From CAWCFV01 sp963794995 (GTDB lineage: Bacteria > Actinomycetota > Actinomycetes > JACCUZ01): a stretch of 64,000 nt of DNA. Of the stretch, positions 16,355 through 25,903 are shown one piece after another; the first letter of the stretch is position 1; the number at the start of each line of letters is the position of its first letter. The stretch is from NCBI GenBank assembly GCA_963794995.1, contig CAWCFV010000002.1, positions 1,302,001 to 1,366,000 of the forward strand, in the 5' to 3' direction. Both the position numbers and the translations under genes were made by a program. The notes below the pieces were generated by a model. The model did no database searches, was not told the origin of the DNA, and saw only the letters and a program-made list of their open reading frames with translations.

Positions 16355-18609
16355 GACTGTGTCCTCGATCCGTGCCGGCGTAGCCACTTGCTGGGGAACG
16401 GCCGACGGGTGACTGCCGACCTCACGTGAGCACCTTCCAGTCTCTGCGCCACCATCCGGGCGGCGCGATCCAGCGAATGCGTCTGGTGGACGGAGAATCG
16501 AGCCGTTGCGCCGAGCGAGTCGCGGAACGACCGGTCCTCGGCCAGCCGGCGGATGTGCCCGGCGGCGTGGTCCAGGCGAGGTTCGGCCCAGTGCGCGTCT
16601 GCCGGGTACGGCGCGTTGCCCGGGCCGACCGCGACCAGCGAGTAGTCCACGAGCAACGAGTTGTCCTCCGTCATGAAGTCAAGGTTTCCTGAGTACCCGG
16701 TGGCAACCACCGGTACCCCTAGCGACATGGCATCGGCGAGCACCAGCCCGAAGCCTTCCGCGCGGTGCAGGGACAGGACGGCCAGTGCCCCGGCGACCAG
16801 GCCCCTCATGTCGGGCTCGTCGAGGTACCGATCGAGAACGACGATCCGCTCGTGAGAGGCCGCGTACCAGCGCAGCCGCGCGGCCTCGGTCGGCGATGCC
16901 TGCTCGTTGATCGTCTTGATCACGAGAACCGGCCCGTCCCCGTCCGGGAAAGCCATCTCGAAGGCCTCCACGGCGCCCCACGGGTTCTTCCGGGCCAGCA
17001 CGCTGTGGTAGTCGAACACGACGAGCAGGTACGGCTCCGGATGGAGCGGGGCCCTCCGCGGGTCTACGGCCCCGTCGCCCCCCACCGGGAGCGGGAGGAC
17101 GGGCGGGATCTCACCGAGGTGCGGTGCCAGGCAGGAGGCCGCGAACGCCGAGATCGTCCAGACCTCGTCGAGCAGCGGCACGGCCGCTGCGAGACCCGGT
17201 GGCGCTGCGTCCACCTCCCAGGCCCACAGCCCGATCCGGCGCGTCCTGGCAAGGCGCTCGTGGCCGACCGACTCCCACCAGGCCGGGAAGCGGTCGGGGT
17301 TGACCGCCGCGATGGTCACGTCGCCGCGACCGGTTCCTCGAGGCACGAAGTCCTGACGGTTGGCGGTGTCGCGCACCGGATAGTCGATCACCTCGAAACC
17401 GGCGGCCCGGCAGGCTGCGGAGACACGCCGACCGCTCTCGCCGACGCCGAGCACCGCACCCGAGTAGGCGGCCAGGTTCACTGCGTCGGGGTGCACCCGG
17501 ACCGCCTCGCGCCTGGCGCTGATCAGATCGGGGTCGAGACCCTCCTCGAGGACCCCTCGCCGCCGGCACCAGGCCAGATAGTCCCGGCTGCTCGTTCCCA
17601 CCGGGTCGGGGAAGGCGGCCTGGAGGTCGGCCCGACGGTGCCACGGCCAGAGGGCGTAGCGCGTGCATCGGCTGTCGGTCTCCGCGGGCGGCTCCGCCAG
17701 CCACTGCGCCAGGGAGGACGAGTCGAAGTCCTCCCCCGTCGGCGGCTCCGGCGCCATCCCGCGGAGCCACAGTCCCGTCTCGTGCCGGTACTGCGCGCGC
17801 AGTCCGCGCTGACGCTCGTCGGCTCTCCGGTCCTGGGCCCCGACCGGCTCCTCGACGCCTTCGAGCACAGCCGCGTGACCCGTGATGAAGACACGCAGCC
17901 GGTTCAGGGCGGAGTCCTCCCTGGGCAGGGCACGCCCGAGCAGCCACGGCTCCGCCACGTGCGCCGGCAGCAGGTCGACCACGACGGCCCCGCCGAGGGC
18001 CGGTCCCTCGGCGGGCAGGTCGACCCGCGGGGAGACGAGGAGGTCGGCGGACAGGATCGCGACCGACGGGGCGTGCGCGACGCGCTCGAGCCACGAGAGA
18101 CGCCGCGGTGCCTCCCCCTGCAGCGTCCTGCGCAGCTCCTCCTCCTCAGCGGCACACCACTGGTCCAGCAGGGCCAGCTGTCCGACACCCCAGCCCACCG
18201 CAAGCGCAGAGACCAACGACAGCCCGTCGTCGCCGTCATCGCCCTCGGGGACCCCGATCAGGCAGACGCCGTCGACGGGCGGCGCGAGGGCGCCGACTGG
18301 GCTGCGGACCGCGACGAGACGCTCGTCCAGGAGCACCGCCCGGTCGGCGCGCGCGAGCAGCTCGCGTAGGACATAGGGCCGCGAGAGGTTTCTGAGCTCG
18401 TCCTGGTCGAGCAGCAGACCGGCCCGCCCGCTCACCCAGGCAGGCAGAAGGGGATGCACGAGATCGTCGGCCGATCCAGCCCCGGCGAGGGCGAACACCG
18501 ACGGTGTCACGTCGGGATCCGTGACCGCGAGCGACCGGAGCAGGCGCTGCGTGAGCCCACCTGCCGGGCCGCCGCTCAGCGCGCCGACCGCGACGTCAGA
18601 GCGGTTCAC
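16351..18609 (-). CDS. Large GT-B glycosyltransferase (GT4-like) with long N-terminal region
   Basis: A 752-residue protein. Residues from about 520 form a GT4-type C-terminal Rossmann domain with VFDYHSVLARKNPWG and the nucleotide-sugar binding motif HRAEGFGLVLADAMSLGVPV. An N-terminal acceptor domain lies around 385-520 (GVLGVGESGRR, GLWAWEVDA). The first 380 residues match nothing I recognise. It probably adds a sugar to the exported glycan. The GTG at 18609 overlaps the sulfotransferase stop (GTGA), and its own stop overlaps the epimerase start. Confidence 0.82.
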   Translation of the reverse strand: MNRSDVAVGALSGGPAGGLTQRLLRSLAVTDPDVTPSVFALAGAGSADDLVHPLLPAWVSGRAGLLLDQDELRNLSRPYVLRELLARADRAVLLDERLVAVRSPVGALAPPVDGVCLIGVPEGDDGDDGLSLVSALAVGWGVGQLALLDQWCAAEEEELRRTLQGEAPRRLSWLERVAHAPSVAILSADLLVSPRVDLPAEGPALGGAVVVDLLPAHVAEPWLLGRALPREDSALNRLRVFITGHAAVLEGVEEPVGAQDRRADERQRGLRAQYRHETGLWLRGMAPEPPTGEDFDSSSLAQWLAEPPAETDSRCTRYALWPWHRRADLQAAFPDPVGTSSRDYLAWCRRRGVLEEGLDPDLISARREAVRVHPDAVNLAAYSGAVLGVGESGRRVSAACRAAGFEVIDYPVRDTANRQDFVPRGTGRGDVTIAAVNPDRFPAWWESVGHERLARTRRIGLWAWEVDAAPPGLAAAVPLLDEVWTISAFAASCLAPHLGEIPPVLPLPVGGDGAVDPRRAPLHPEPYLLVVFDYHSVLARKNPWGAVEAFEMAFPDGDGPVLVIKTINEQASPTEAARLRWYAASHERIVVLDRYLDEPDMRGLVAGALAVLSLHRAEGFGLVLADAMSLGVPVVATGYSGNLDFMTEDNSLLVDYSLVAVGPGNAPYPADAHWAEPRLDHAAGHIRRLAEDRSFRDSLGATARFSVHQTHSLDRAARMVAQRLEGAHVRSAVTRRPFPSKWLRRHGSRTQS

Positions 18610-19517
18610 GGCCCGCATGCGCAGGCGGTGAGCGGATCGGCGGCGAACGCCTGGGCAGCCGTCCGGTTCCTGACGCACAGCTCTGCCATCTGGCCGTGCT
18701 GGGCGTCGGTCAGCGTCACGTCCGACAGGGCGAGTGCCTCCAGCTGGTCCGCCGGCCCGATCAGGTGGGCAGCCTCACGGACGGCCTGGCTCAGGGAGGC
18801 ACGCTCGTGGGGTCCGAACTTCGAGACCGCCGGGTCCTGATGGATCCTCAGGAGCAGTGAGGTGAACCACGGCCTCGGGCGCACGTGCTTCCTGGCCAGC
18901 AGAGCAGTGTCCGAGAAAACGTTCTCGGGGAGGTCGAGGGCGCGGACCAGCCGGGTGATCAGGGGTTCTTCACCCTCGAAGTCGACCGTGACGACGGCGC
19001 TGTGACCCGACAGCGGCGTGAGGTGGTGCGCGTAGTCGAAGTCGCGACGTAGTCCTGACAGGACCGAGTCGGTCACGTAGGTCGCGTAGTCGGACCGGTA
19101 CCCCTCGGCCACCGCGGTGTGCCAGCCGGACAGGGTCATCTGCGTCGCGCAACGGAAGACGACGACCGACCTGACCGGCACCGCGGCGAAGTCGATCATC
19201 CGGCACAGGTCCTCGGGCGCGACCGACCACAGTGCCTCCGAGGAGACGACCGTGGTGCCGGGCCCGCGTCCCTGGCGCGCGAACCACTCGTAGACCTCGT
19301 CTCGCGTCAGGAGACCCCGCGCGGAGTTCAGGAACGGAAACGCCAGCTGGTGGTGAGCCCAGCGGGAGTCGTCCTCGCTGGACAGGACGTCCAACTTGGG
19401 GGACACCATCGGGTCGTAGTAGAAGCCGAAGGCGTTCAACCTCTCCGCTGCATCCCTGAGGGCTGCCTGCAGCGTCGTGGTGCCGGTCTTGTACGGCCCG
19501 AGGTGGAGGAGGAGCAT
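18606..19517 (-). CDS. PAPS-dependent sulfotransferase-like protein
   Basis: A 303-residue protein that opens with the 5'-phosphosulfate-binding loop of sulfotransferases (LLLHLGPYKTGTTTLQAAL). The 3'-phosphate region may be the segment around VVVFRCATQMTLSGWH, where sulfotransferases usually have an Arg followed by Ser. Within a glycan cluster it probably sulfates a sugar residue. The ATG start has AGGAA 5 nt upstream. It is the first gene of a tightly coupled trio with the GT4 and epimerase genes. Acceptor identity is unknown. Confidence 0.78.
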   Translation of the reverse strand: MLLLHLGPYKTGTTTLQAALRDAAERLNAFGFYYDPMVSPKLDVLSSEDDSRWAHHQLAFPFLNSARGLLTRDEVYEWFARQGRGPGTTVVSSEALWSVAPEDLCRMIDFAAVPVRSVVVFRCATQMTLSGWHTAVAEGYRSDYATYVTDSVLSGLRRDFDYAHHLTPLSGHSAVVTVDFEGEEPLITRLVRALDLPENVFSDTALLARKHVRPRPWFTSLLLRIHQDPAVSKFGPHERASLSQAVREAAHLIGPADQLEALALSDVTLTDAQHGQMAELCVRNRTAAQAFAADPLTACACGP

Positions 19518-19554
19518 CGAGTTCCTCGCTGACCCTTCTGTAAGCGGCGAACGC

Positions 19555-21570
19555 TCAGCTGATGAGCTGACGACGGGCGCGGAACAGCTTGAGGTGAAGA
19601 CGTCTCCAGATCGGCTGGGGCACCACGTCGAGCATCATCTTCAGCAGGTAGAGCCGCTGCTCGGGGCTGAGGGACTCGAACTGGACCACCATGTCCTGAG
19701 CGGTGGGGACGATGTCGTTCGGAGCTGCTGACTCCTTGACCCGGACCCTGCTCTTGAGCGTCACGAGCGCCTGCGCACCGGCGCGGGCGATTGCGGCGAC
19801 GGTGGCGTCGTCGTCGGCCTGCTTCGCGCTGGACAGCACGCTCGGCCGCTGGCGTCTGCCGAAGATCAGCTCCAGCGGGTCCGCGGAGGTCGCCGTCCAG
19901 ATGTCCCCCATCACCTCACCGCCCGAGTTCGCGATCCGTGGCACGACCACGGTCGGCACCGCGTTGACGTGAGCGTGTGCGGGCACGTCGGCGTCGCGCA
20001 ACGCCGCATCGAGCGCCATGGTGAGCGCGAGCACGCCGAACGCGCCCGCCCGCACCTCGATCCAGTCCGCGATCACCTCTCGGCGGATCACGAAGCTGCT
20101 CAGGGCGCGGCTCCAGAACTCGTTCTCGCCCGGCATCGCCAGGATCGGCGCGGCGACCTGGTCGGTGATGGTGCGCCGCCAGGCCCGACGGACGCTGGCG
20201 TGATGGACGACCAGGCACGAGGGGTCCTGCACCTCGGCGGTCTTCATCACGAAGTCCCGGTGGATGAGCTCGTTCCCGGTCGCGAACACCACCCAGTCGG
20301 AGCCACACGCGCTCAACCACTCGTCCACCCGGGCGATGAGGGCACCGGAGTCGAGAGCGGTCTCGTCGGCCTCGAGCTGGACGGCCTCGATCAGCGGGGT
20401 GCGCCCGCTGGTGGACAGCCGCCGTGCATGGTCAGCAAGGTCCTGGTCCGCGGTGAAGAGCGCCACGCGGGAGAAGTCGGCGAGACCGGGTGAGCTGTCC
20501 ATCCAGGCCGCCAGGTCCTCGGGTGAGGTGAGGACCCCCGGCAACACAGCGCACGCGACGTCGACCCCGGCCTGGCGTTGCCGGGCTTCGTCCTCTGCCT
20601 CACGGATCCGGGTGACCGCAACCTTGAGCTGTCGGTCGAGGAGGAACTCGTCGGCCACGATGCGCTGACACTCGGCGGCCCGCGCCCGGCTCTCCTCGGG
20701 GTTCGCCTCGAGCTTGTCCCGGAGCTCGAGGAGCTCTGCCACGGTCTCGTCGACCGGCTGACCGGCAGGGATGTAGTGGGCCAGCGACCCGAAGGTGTCC
20801 TTGACGAACGGGTGGTGGTCGGAGACGAGGACACAGCCCGCGGCAATGCCCTCGAACAGCCGGTTGCTCATGATGCCGTCCCGCACGTGCGCGCGGGACG
20901 ACAGAACCAGGCAGACGCCGGCCGCCCTCGCGGCGTCGATGACGCTGACCCCGTCGAACGGGAGGCTGCCGCTGTACCCGGCGAAGCCCTCCCAGGGCAC
21001 GACGCCGTTGGCCAGCTGCTCCGGGCCGTACACCGACAGTGCAGACGCCTCGTCGAGCCCCCGCAGGAGAGCGTCGTGACGGCCCGGCTGCCCGTTGACC
21101 CGCTCCCAGTTGATGCCGACGTAGAAGAACTTGAACGAGGTGCGCAGCGGGGCCGGCACCATGGGACCGGGCACCCCGTGGTTGAGGCGGAGGTCGGGCC
21201 CGGCGTAGTCGGGACGGATCTTCTCGAGCAGCCGCACCATCCCCGGACTGCCCGTGCTCGCGTAGTACTCGTGGGAGAACTGGTTCGCCAACGACGACAC
21301 CAGCCCGAACGCGGAGTAGAACTGCACCGGGTTCCACAGCGGAGCGAGCGACGGCGCGTCGTAGCACTTCGGGGCCGCGAAGTGCAGGTTGATCACGAGC
21401 TCGCAGTCACCGGCCCGCAGGGCATTGCCGTTGTCGAGCCTGAAGCCGTCATGGGTCAGCTCGATGAGGTCGTAGCCGATGTTCGCGCACGCCTGACGGA
21501 AGCGGACCAGGTTCTCGTGCTCGGCGACGTTCTGTTCCGGCCAGTAACGGACGATCCCGATCGCACTCAT
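19555..21570 (-). CDS. CgeB/Glyco_trans_1_2-like glycosyltransferase, two-part protein
   Basis: A 671-residue cytosolic protein. Residues 1-330 resemble CgeB-type glycosyltransferases, with the conserved C-terminal Rossmann motif IMSNRLFEGIAAGCVLVSDH near residue 235. Residues 350-560 have the look of a second, divergent GT2-like domain (SDWVVFATGNELIH). The last 100 residues are basic and helical (IWRRLHLKLFRARRQL). The ATG at 21570 begins the conserved MSAIGIVRYWPEQN. It lies 37 nt upstream of the sulfotransferase gene and is divergent from the RgpF-WbsX gene. Confidence 0.8.
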   Translation of the reverse strand: MSAIGIVRYWPEQNVAEHENLVRFRQACANIGYDLIELTHDGFRLDNGNALRAGDCELVINLHFAAPKCYDAPSLAPLWNPVQFYSAFGLVSSLANQFSHEYYASTGSPGMVRLLEKIRPDYAGPDLRLNHGVPGPMVPAPLRTSFKFFYVGINWERVNGQPGRHDALLRGLDEASALSVYGPEQLANGVVPWEGFAGYSGSLPFDGVSVIDAARAAGVCLVLSSRAHVRDGIMSNRLFEGIAAGCVLVSDHHPFVKDTFGSLAHYIPAGQPVDETVAELLELRDKLEANPEESRARAAECQRIVADEFLLDRQLKVAVTRIREAEDEARQRQAGVDVACAVLPGVLTSPEDLAAWMDSSPGLADFSRVALFTADQDLADHARRLSTSGRTPLIEAVQLEADETALDSGALIARVDEWLSACGSDWVVFATGNELIHRDFVMKTAEVQDPSCLVVHHASVRRAWRRTITDQVAAPILAMPGENEFWSRALSSFVIRREVIADWIEVRAGAFGVLALTMALDAALRDADVPAHAHVNAVPTVVVPRIANSGGEVMGDIWTATSADPLELIFGRRQRPSVLSSAKQADDDATVAAIARAGAQALVTLKSRVRVKESAAPNDIVPTAQDMVVQFESLSPEQRLYLLKMMLDVVPQPIWRRLHLKLFRARRQLIS

Positions 21571-21818
21571 GACTATCCGCTTCGCTAGTTCCGGTGGCCC
21601 CGGAAAGGGGTGGCGCCGGCGCTGCCGCGCGTGGGCCGTCGAGCTGTGACGTGGCGAGGATAACGGACAACTCGACCGCATCTGAACGCCGTGGCTCCCG
21701 TCCCAGCCTCGGCAGGTGCCGTGTCGGAGGCGATGGCGGCGGGTTTCCGGCGCTGGGGCAGACTCGGGTGGATCGGCCGCAGACGGTTGAGGTGAGCACC
21801 GGACCAGGAGACACGCAC

Positions 21819-24019
21819 GTGAGCGACGACGGCCGCCCCGACGACGAGCTCGTCGAGGCCCTCCGGCGAGAGAACGACATGCTCCGGCTGCGGGTTCGTC
21901 AGCTCGAGGCAGCCACGGCCGAGTACCGCCGGCAGATGACCGAGATCCTGACGTCTGCCTCCTGGCGGTCCACCGCGAAGCTCCGTGGCGCCGCGGGCCG
22001 GGTCAGGCTCGCCCGTCGACGGCTCAAGGCGGTCCCCCGCAAGCTCCTCTCCGCACCGGCCGGGTCGGCGTCCCCGGTGACCGGGCTCTTCCCTCCCGCG
22101 GTCGACGTCGCCGGGGGCGGCCACCCGGTGCCCTCGCCGCTGCTGAACCCGCAGCCCGCGGGGGTGACCGACCGGCGGCCGCCTCAGCTGGCTCCGGCGG
22201 CGACCGCCAAGGTCCTGGTCGTGGCACACGTCTTCTACCCGGAGGTCTGGGCGGACATCGAGGACCGTCTCGCGCGGATCCCGGAGGAGTTCAGCCTCAT
22301 CGTGACCCTGGTCCGGGGACGGGCCGAGAGCCTGGAGCGCGAGATCAACCGGAGGATCCCGTCGGCACGGATCCATCTCGTGGAGAACCACGGCCGGGAC
22401 AGCGGCCCGCTCGTGGACCTTGCCGCGATGGGCGCGTTCGACGGGTACGACGCCGTGCTCAAGGTGCATACCAAGCGCAGCCCGCACCGCATCGACGGGG
22501 ACGCGTGGCGGGTCCGGCTGCTCGACGGGGTGCTGGGGTCCCCGGAGAGCGTGGGCCGGATCCTCGAGCTCCTGCGCAGGGACCCCGAGGTCGGGCTCGT
22601 CGTCCCGAGCGGGCACCTGAAGGGGCCGGAGACGTGGGGGTCGGACCAGGTTCTCGTCGAGGCGCTGGCGGCGCGTATACCGGTCGCCTTCGACCCGGAC
22701 GCCCTGCGCTACCCGGCGGGGTCCATGTACTGGGCCAACCCGTGGGTCCTCCGGCGCCTGGCCGACCTGCAGCTGGGTCCCGAGCACTTCGAGCCCGAGG
22801 CGGACCACCTCGACGGCTCGACGGCCCACGCCATCGAGCGTTTCGTCGGTGTGCTGACCACGGCTGCGGGTCTGGACCAGATCGAGACCGATCAGGTGCC
22901 CTCGCGGCTGCAACGGGCCCGCAGGCACCCACGACCGGCGCCGCGGGTGCTCGCCTTCTACCTCCCCCAGTTCCACGAGAGCGAGGCCAACAGCGAGTGG
23001 TGGGGCGAGGGGTTCACCGACTGGGTCAACGTCAAGCGTGCGCAGCCGCTCTACCGCGGCCACGGTCAGCCCCACGTCCCTGGCGAGCTCGGCTACTACG
23101 ACCTGGACGACGTCGAGGTGATGAAGGCGCAGGCGGCGCTCGCCCTCGATCACGGCATGGCCGGCTTCGTCATGCACCACTACTGGTTCGACGGCCGCCC
23201 GCTGCTCGCCAAGCCGCTGCAGAACCTGCTCGCGCACCCCGAGGTGGAGTTCCCGTTCGCGCTGTGCTGGGCGAACGAGAACTGGACACGCCGGTGGGAC
23301 GGGCTGGCTGACGACGTCCTGATCGCGCAGTCCTACCGACCCGGCTGGGAGCGTGACTTCTACGACGACGTGCTGCCGGCCCTGCGCGACAGGCGCTACC
23401 TCCGGGTCGACGGCAAGCCCCTGCTGGTGCTGTACCGGGTCGGCCAGATTCCTGACGCCCGCCTCGTCATCCAGGAGTGGAAGCGGCGGGCAGCCGAGGA
23501 CGGCCTCGGCGGGCTGCACGTCGTGGCGGTGACTCCCTCCCGCGACTTCGAGCCCATCCCTGGGGACGTGTTCGAGTCGCTGGACGGCCTGCTGCGCTTC
23601 CCGCCTGGCTCCAGCATCGGCCTCCAGTCCGTCCGGGACGGGCTCCCGGTCTCGACCCCGACCACTCCGGTGACGTCTACTCCTTCGACGCCGCAGCCGA
23701 CGGGGCGGACCTGCGGACCGTAGGACCCCGAGGGCTGCCGATGCACCCGGGGGTCATGCCGGGCTGGGACAACACGGCTCGCCGCGGTGACGCGGCGTAC
23801 GCGTTCCACGGCGGCAACCCGGTCACCTTCCGTCGCTGGCTCTCCCGCGCGGCCGAAGCCGCAGCCGAGGCCGGACCAGGGGTCATGGTCTTCGTCAATG
23901 CCTGGAACGAGTGGGCCGAGGGCTCGCACCTCGAGCCCGACGCCAGGTTCGGACGAGGGAACCTCGAGTCGGTGAAGAGCGTGGTGCGCCGACAGGGCGA
24001 CTCCGACCCGGTGCGGTGA
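21819..24019 (+). CDS. RgpF-WbsX fusion for polysaccharide synthesis, with a frameshift
   Basis: A protein of about 733 residues. An N-terminal coiled coil (residues 8-50) precedes a rhamnan-synthesis F (RgpF) domain at about 130-330 (VVAHVFYPEVW, ENHGRDSGPL, KVHTKRSPHR). A WbsX/glycosyltransferase-99-like domain then runs from about 375 to 715 (LAFYLPQFHESEAN, GEGFTDWVNVK, FALCWANENWTRRWDG, NAWNEWAEGSHLEPD). As read, the frame ends at 23723. The expected GLDPDHSGDVYSFD is in the next frame, so one indel near 23648 interrupts it. The GTG at 21819 has an AGGAGA ribosome site; another GTG at 21792 is possible. Confidence 0.85.
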
Positions 24020-24023
24020 CCGG

Positions 24024-24776
24024 CTAGCGCTGGACGTCCGCGACGTGGCTGGCGTGGTAGCCCGACAGCACCTCGTCGACGCCACCGCGGGCGACGATGT
24101 CACCGGCCTGCAGCCAGATGGCCTCGGAGCACTGGTCCCGGAGGAGCGCGTCGCCATGGCTGGCGAGGACCAGGATGCCGGCTGACGACATGAACTGGTT
24201 GAGCCGGCCGTTGGCCCGCGCGGTGAACTCCGCGTCGGCCGTGCCCAGGCCCTCGTCCAGCAGCAGCACGTCCGGGCTGAGCGAGGTCAGCACCGAGAAG
24301 CGCAGCCGCGTCTGCATCCCGCTCGAGTAGGAATAGACGGGATGCCGGATGCGCTCACCGAGGCCGCTGAAGTCGGTGATGTCGTCGATGCGTCGACGCA
24401 TCGCCTCCGGCCGCTCGCCGAGCTGGACGCCCATGCTGATGATGTTGTCCTGCCCGGTCGCCTCCTGGTCGAGCCCGGCACCGGCGCCACCCAGGAGCGC
24501 GAGGACTCGACCCTCGACCCGCACGGTGCCGCTCGTCGGCGGCAGCAGCCCGGCCATCACTGCCAGCAGGGTCGACTTGCCCGCACCGTTCGGTCCGACC
24601 AGTCCCAGCCGGGTGCCTTCCTCGATCTTGAGGTCGACCGCGCGCAGCGCCTGGATCAGCACCGGCTCGCGGAACCTGCGCCGTAGGGTCTGCACCACAC
24701 GGTTCTTCAGGTTGTAGTCCCGGACGGACAGCAGCTGGTACTCGGCATGGACCTGCCGCAGGGACACGCTCGTCAT
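24024..24776 (-). CDS. Polysaccharide ABC exporter ATP-binding protein (Wzt/TagH type)
   Basis: A 250-residue ATPase with Walker A (GPNGAGKST), signature (YSSGMQTRLRF), Walker B (VLLLDEGLGTAD) and a switch His (LVLASHGD). The N-terminal NLKNRVVQTLRRRFRE and the YSSGMQ signature mark the polysaccharide-export subgroup. It lacks the C-terminal carbohydrate-binding domain of long Wzt proteins. It partners with the permease just upstream, with the permease stop and this ATG sharing one base (TGATG). It drives export of the lipid-linked glycan across the membrane. Confidence 0.92.
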   Translation of the reverse strand: MTSVSLRQVHAEYQLLSVRDYNLKNRVVQTLRRRFREPVLIQALRAVDLKIEEGTRLGLVGPNGAGKSTLLAVMAGLLPPTSGTVRVEGRVLALLGGAGAGLDQEATGQDNIISMGVQLGERPEAMRRRIDDITDFSGLGERIRHPVYSYSSGMQTRLRFSVLTSLSPDVLLLDEGLGTADAEFTARANGRLNQFMSSAGILVLASHGDALLRDQCSEAIWLQAGDIVARGGVDEVLSGYHASHVADVQR

Positions 24777-25663
24777 CAGGCCACCCAGTACGGGAGGCGG
24801 GACCGGTTTCGGGAGAACACGAGCGCCGCCAGAAGGACGTTCGCCGCAGTCAGCGCCGCTGCGCCCGCGTAGGTGGCGGCGTCCAGGGGTCCACCCAGCA
24901 GGGGGTCACGGAAGATGCCCAGGAGGTAGGCGAAGGGGTTCCACCCGACGAGCAGGGAGCGGCTGTCCGGGTGCAGCGAGTCGACCCGCCAGAAGATGGG
25001 GGTGAAGAACACCATCACCTGCAGGATCGAGCTCACGAACGGACCCACGTCCCGGAACCGGGCGACAGTGGGCCCCAGCCACAGCCCGATGGCCACGCCG
25101 TTGACCGCTGCGACGACCACGGCCGGGAGCACCAGCAGGAGTGTCCAGGTCAACGGGATGATCCCCACCGCCAGGAGGACGGCGAGGATCAGCAGGTTGT
25201 GGAAGAACTGGAGCAGCTCCACGGTGACCGCCTGGAACACCAGCACCGACAAGGGCTGACGCGTGCTCTTGATGATGGCGGCGTTGTTCACGAAGATCTC
25301 GGCGCCCTGCCTCGTGAGCCCGGCGAGAAGGCTGAACCCGATGAAGCCGGCCGCGACGTAGGGGACGAAGTCCTCCAGCGGCTGCCGGAAGATGGAGCCG
25401 AAGAGAACCGCCAGCCCACCGACGTAGGCAGCCGTCTGCAGCGTCAGCCACCAGGGGCCGATCACGGTCCGGCGGTACTGGTTCTTGATGGACTCGACCG
25501 CAAGATAGGTCCAGGACCGGCGACGGCGGAGCCCCTCGGTGAAGTCACCCAGGGCAGCCGAGCCGCGGGCGAGGACGCCGGCGTCGAGGGCTGCGTACCC
25601 GTGCCAGGTACCCCGCGGGGGCTTGGGACGGCGCCGGCGCGCCCTGGGTCCCCGGCTGGTCAC
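24776..25663 (-). CDS. Polysaccharide ABC exporter permease (Wzm/ABC-2 type)
   Basis: A protein of about 295 residues. After a basic N-terminal tail it shows YLAVESIKNQYRRTVIGPWW, the conserved entry to ABC-2 exporters, and then about six membrane segments (AYVGGLAVLFGSIF, LLILAVLLAVGIIPL, VFFTPIFW). It forms the channel for the ATPase encoded downstream. The start is uncertain: GTG at 25663 and GTG at 25672 are in frame, neither has a good ribosome site, and the usual family length (about 270) would fit an even later start. Confidence 0.85.
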   Translation of the reverse strand: MTSRGPRARRRRPKPPRGTWHGYAALDAGVLARGSAALGDFTEGLRRRRSWTYLAVESIKNQYRRTVIGPWWLTLQTAAYVGGLAVLFGSIFRQPLEDFVPYVAAGFIGFSLLAGLTRQGAEIFVNNAAIIKSTRQPLSVLVFQAVTVELLQFFHNLLILAVLLAVGIIPLTWTLLLVLPAVVVAAVNGVAIGLWLGPTVARFRDVGPFVSSILQVMVFFTPIFWRVDSLHPDSRSLLVGWNPFAYLLGIFRDPLLGGPLDAATYAGAAALTAANVLLAALVFSRNRSRLPYWVA

Positions 25664-25889
25664 GACCGCCACGAACAGGCTGTCCCGCCAGCCGCGGATG
25701 CCCGGGACCAGGCGACCGACGACACACGGTCCACACGCCGCCTCACGTTCACGCGCTGACGTACTCCTGTTTCCTCGCCGGACCCGGCCGGACGGGTGCT
25801 CCGCCGTCGCCGGGGCGCCGGGCCACGGGAGCCCCGGTCGTAGCCACGACGATATGGCAGCCAGAACGCGGGCAGCGACCGGACCGTCG

Positions 25890-25895
25890 TAGCGT
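25890..25895 (+). promoter_or_regulatory. -10 box TAGCGT, leaderless promoter of maf
   Basis: TAGCGT ends 8 nt before the maf ATG. The rest of the 240-nt gap from 25664 shows nothing else recognisable. Confidence 0.5.
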
Positions 25896-25903
25896 GTCCG
25901 CCC

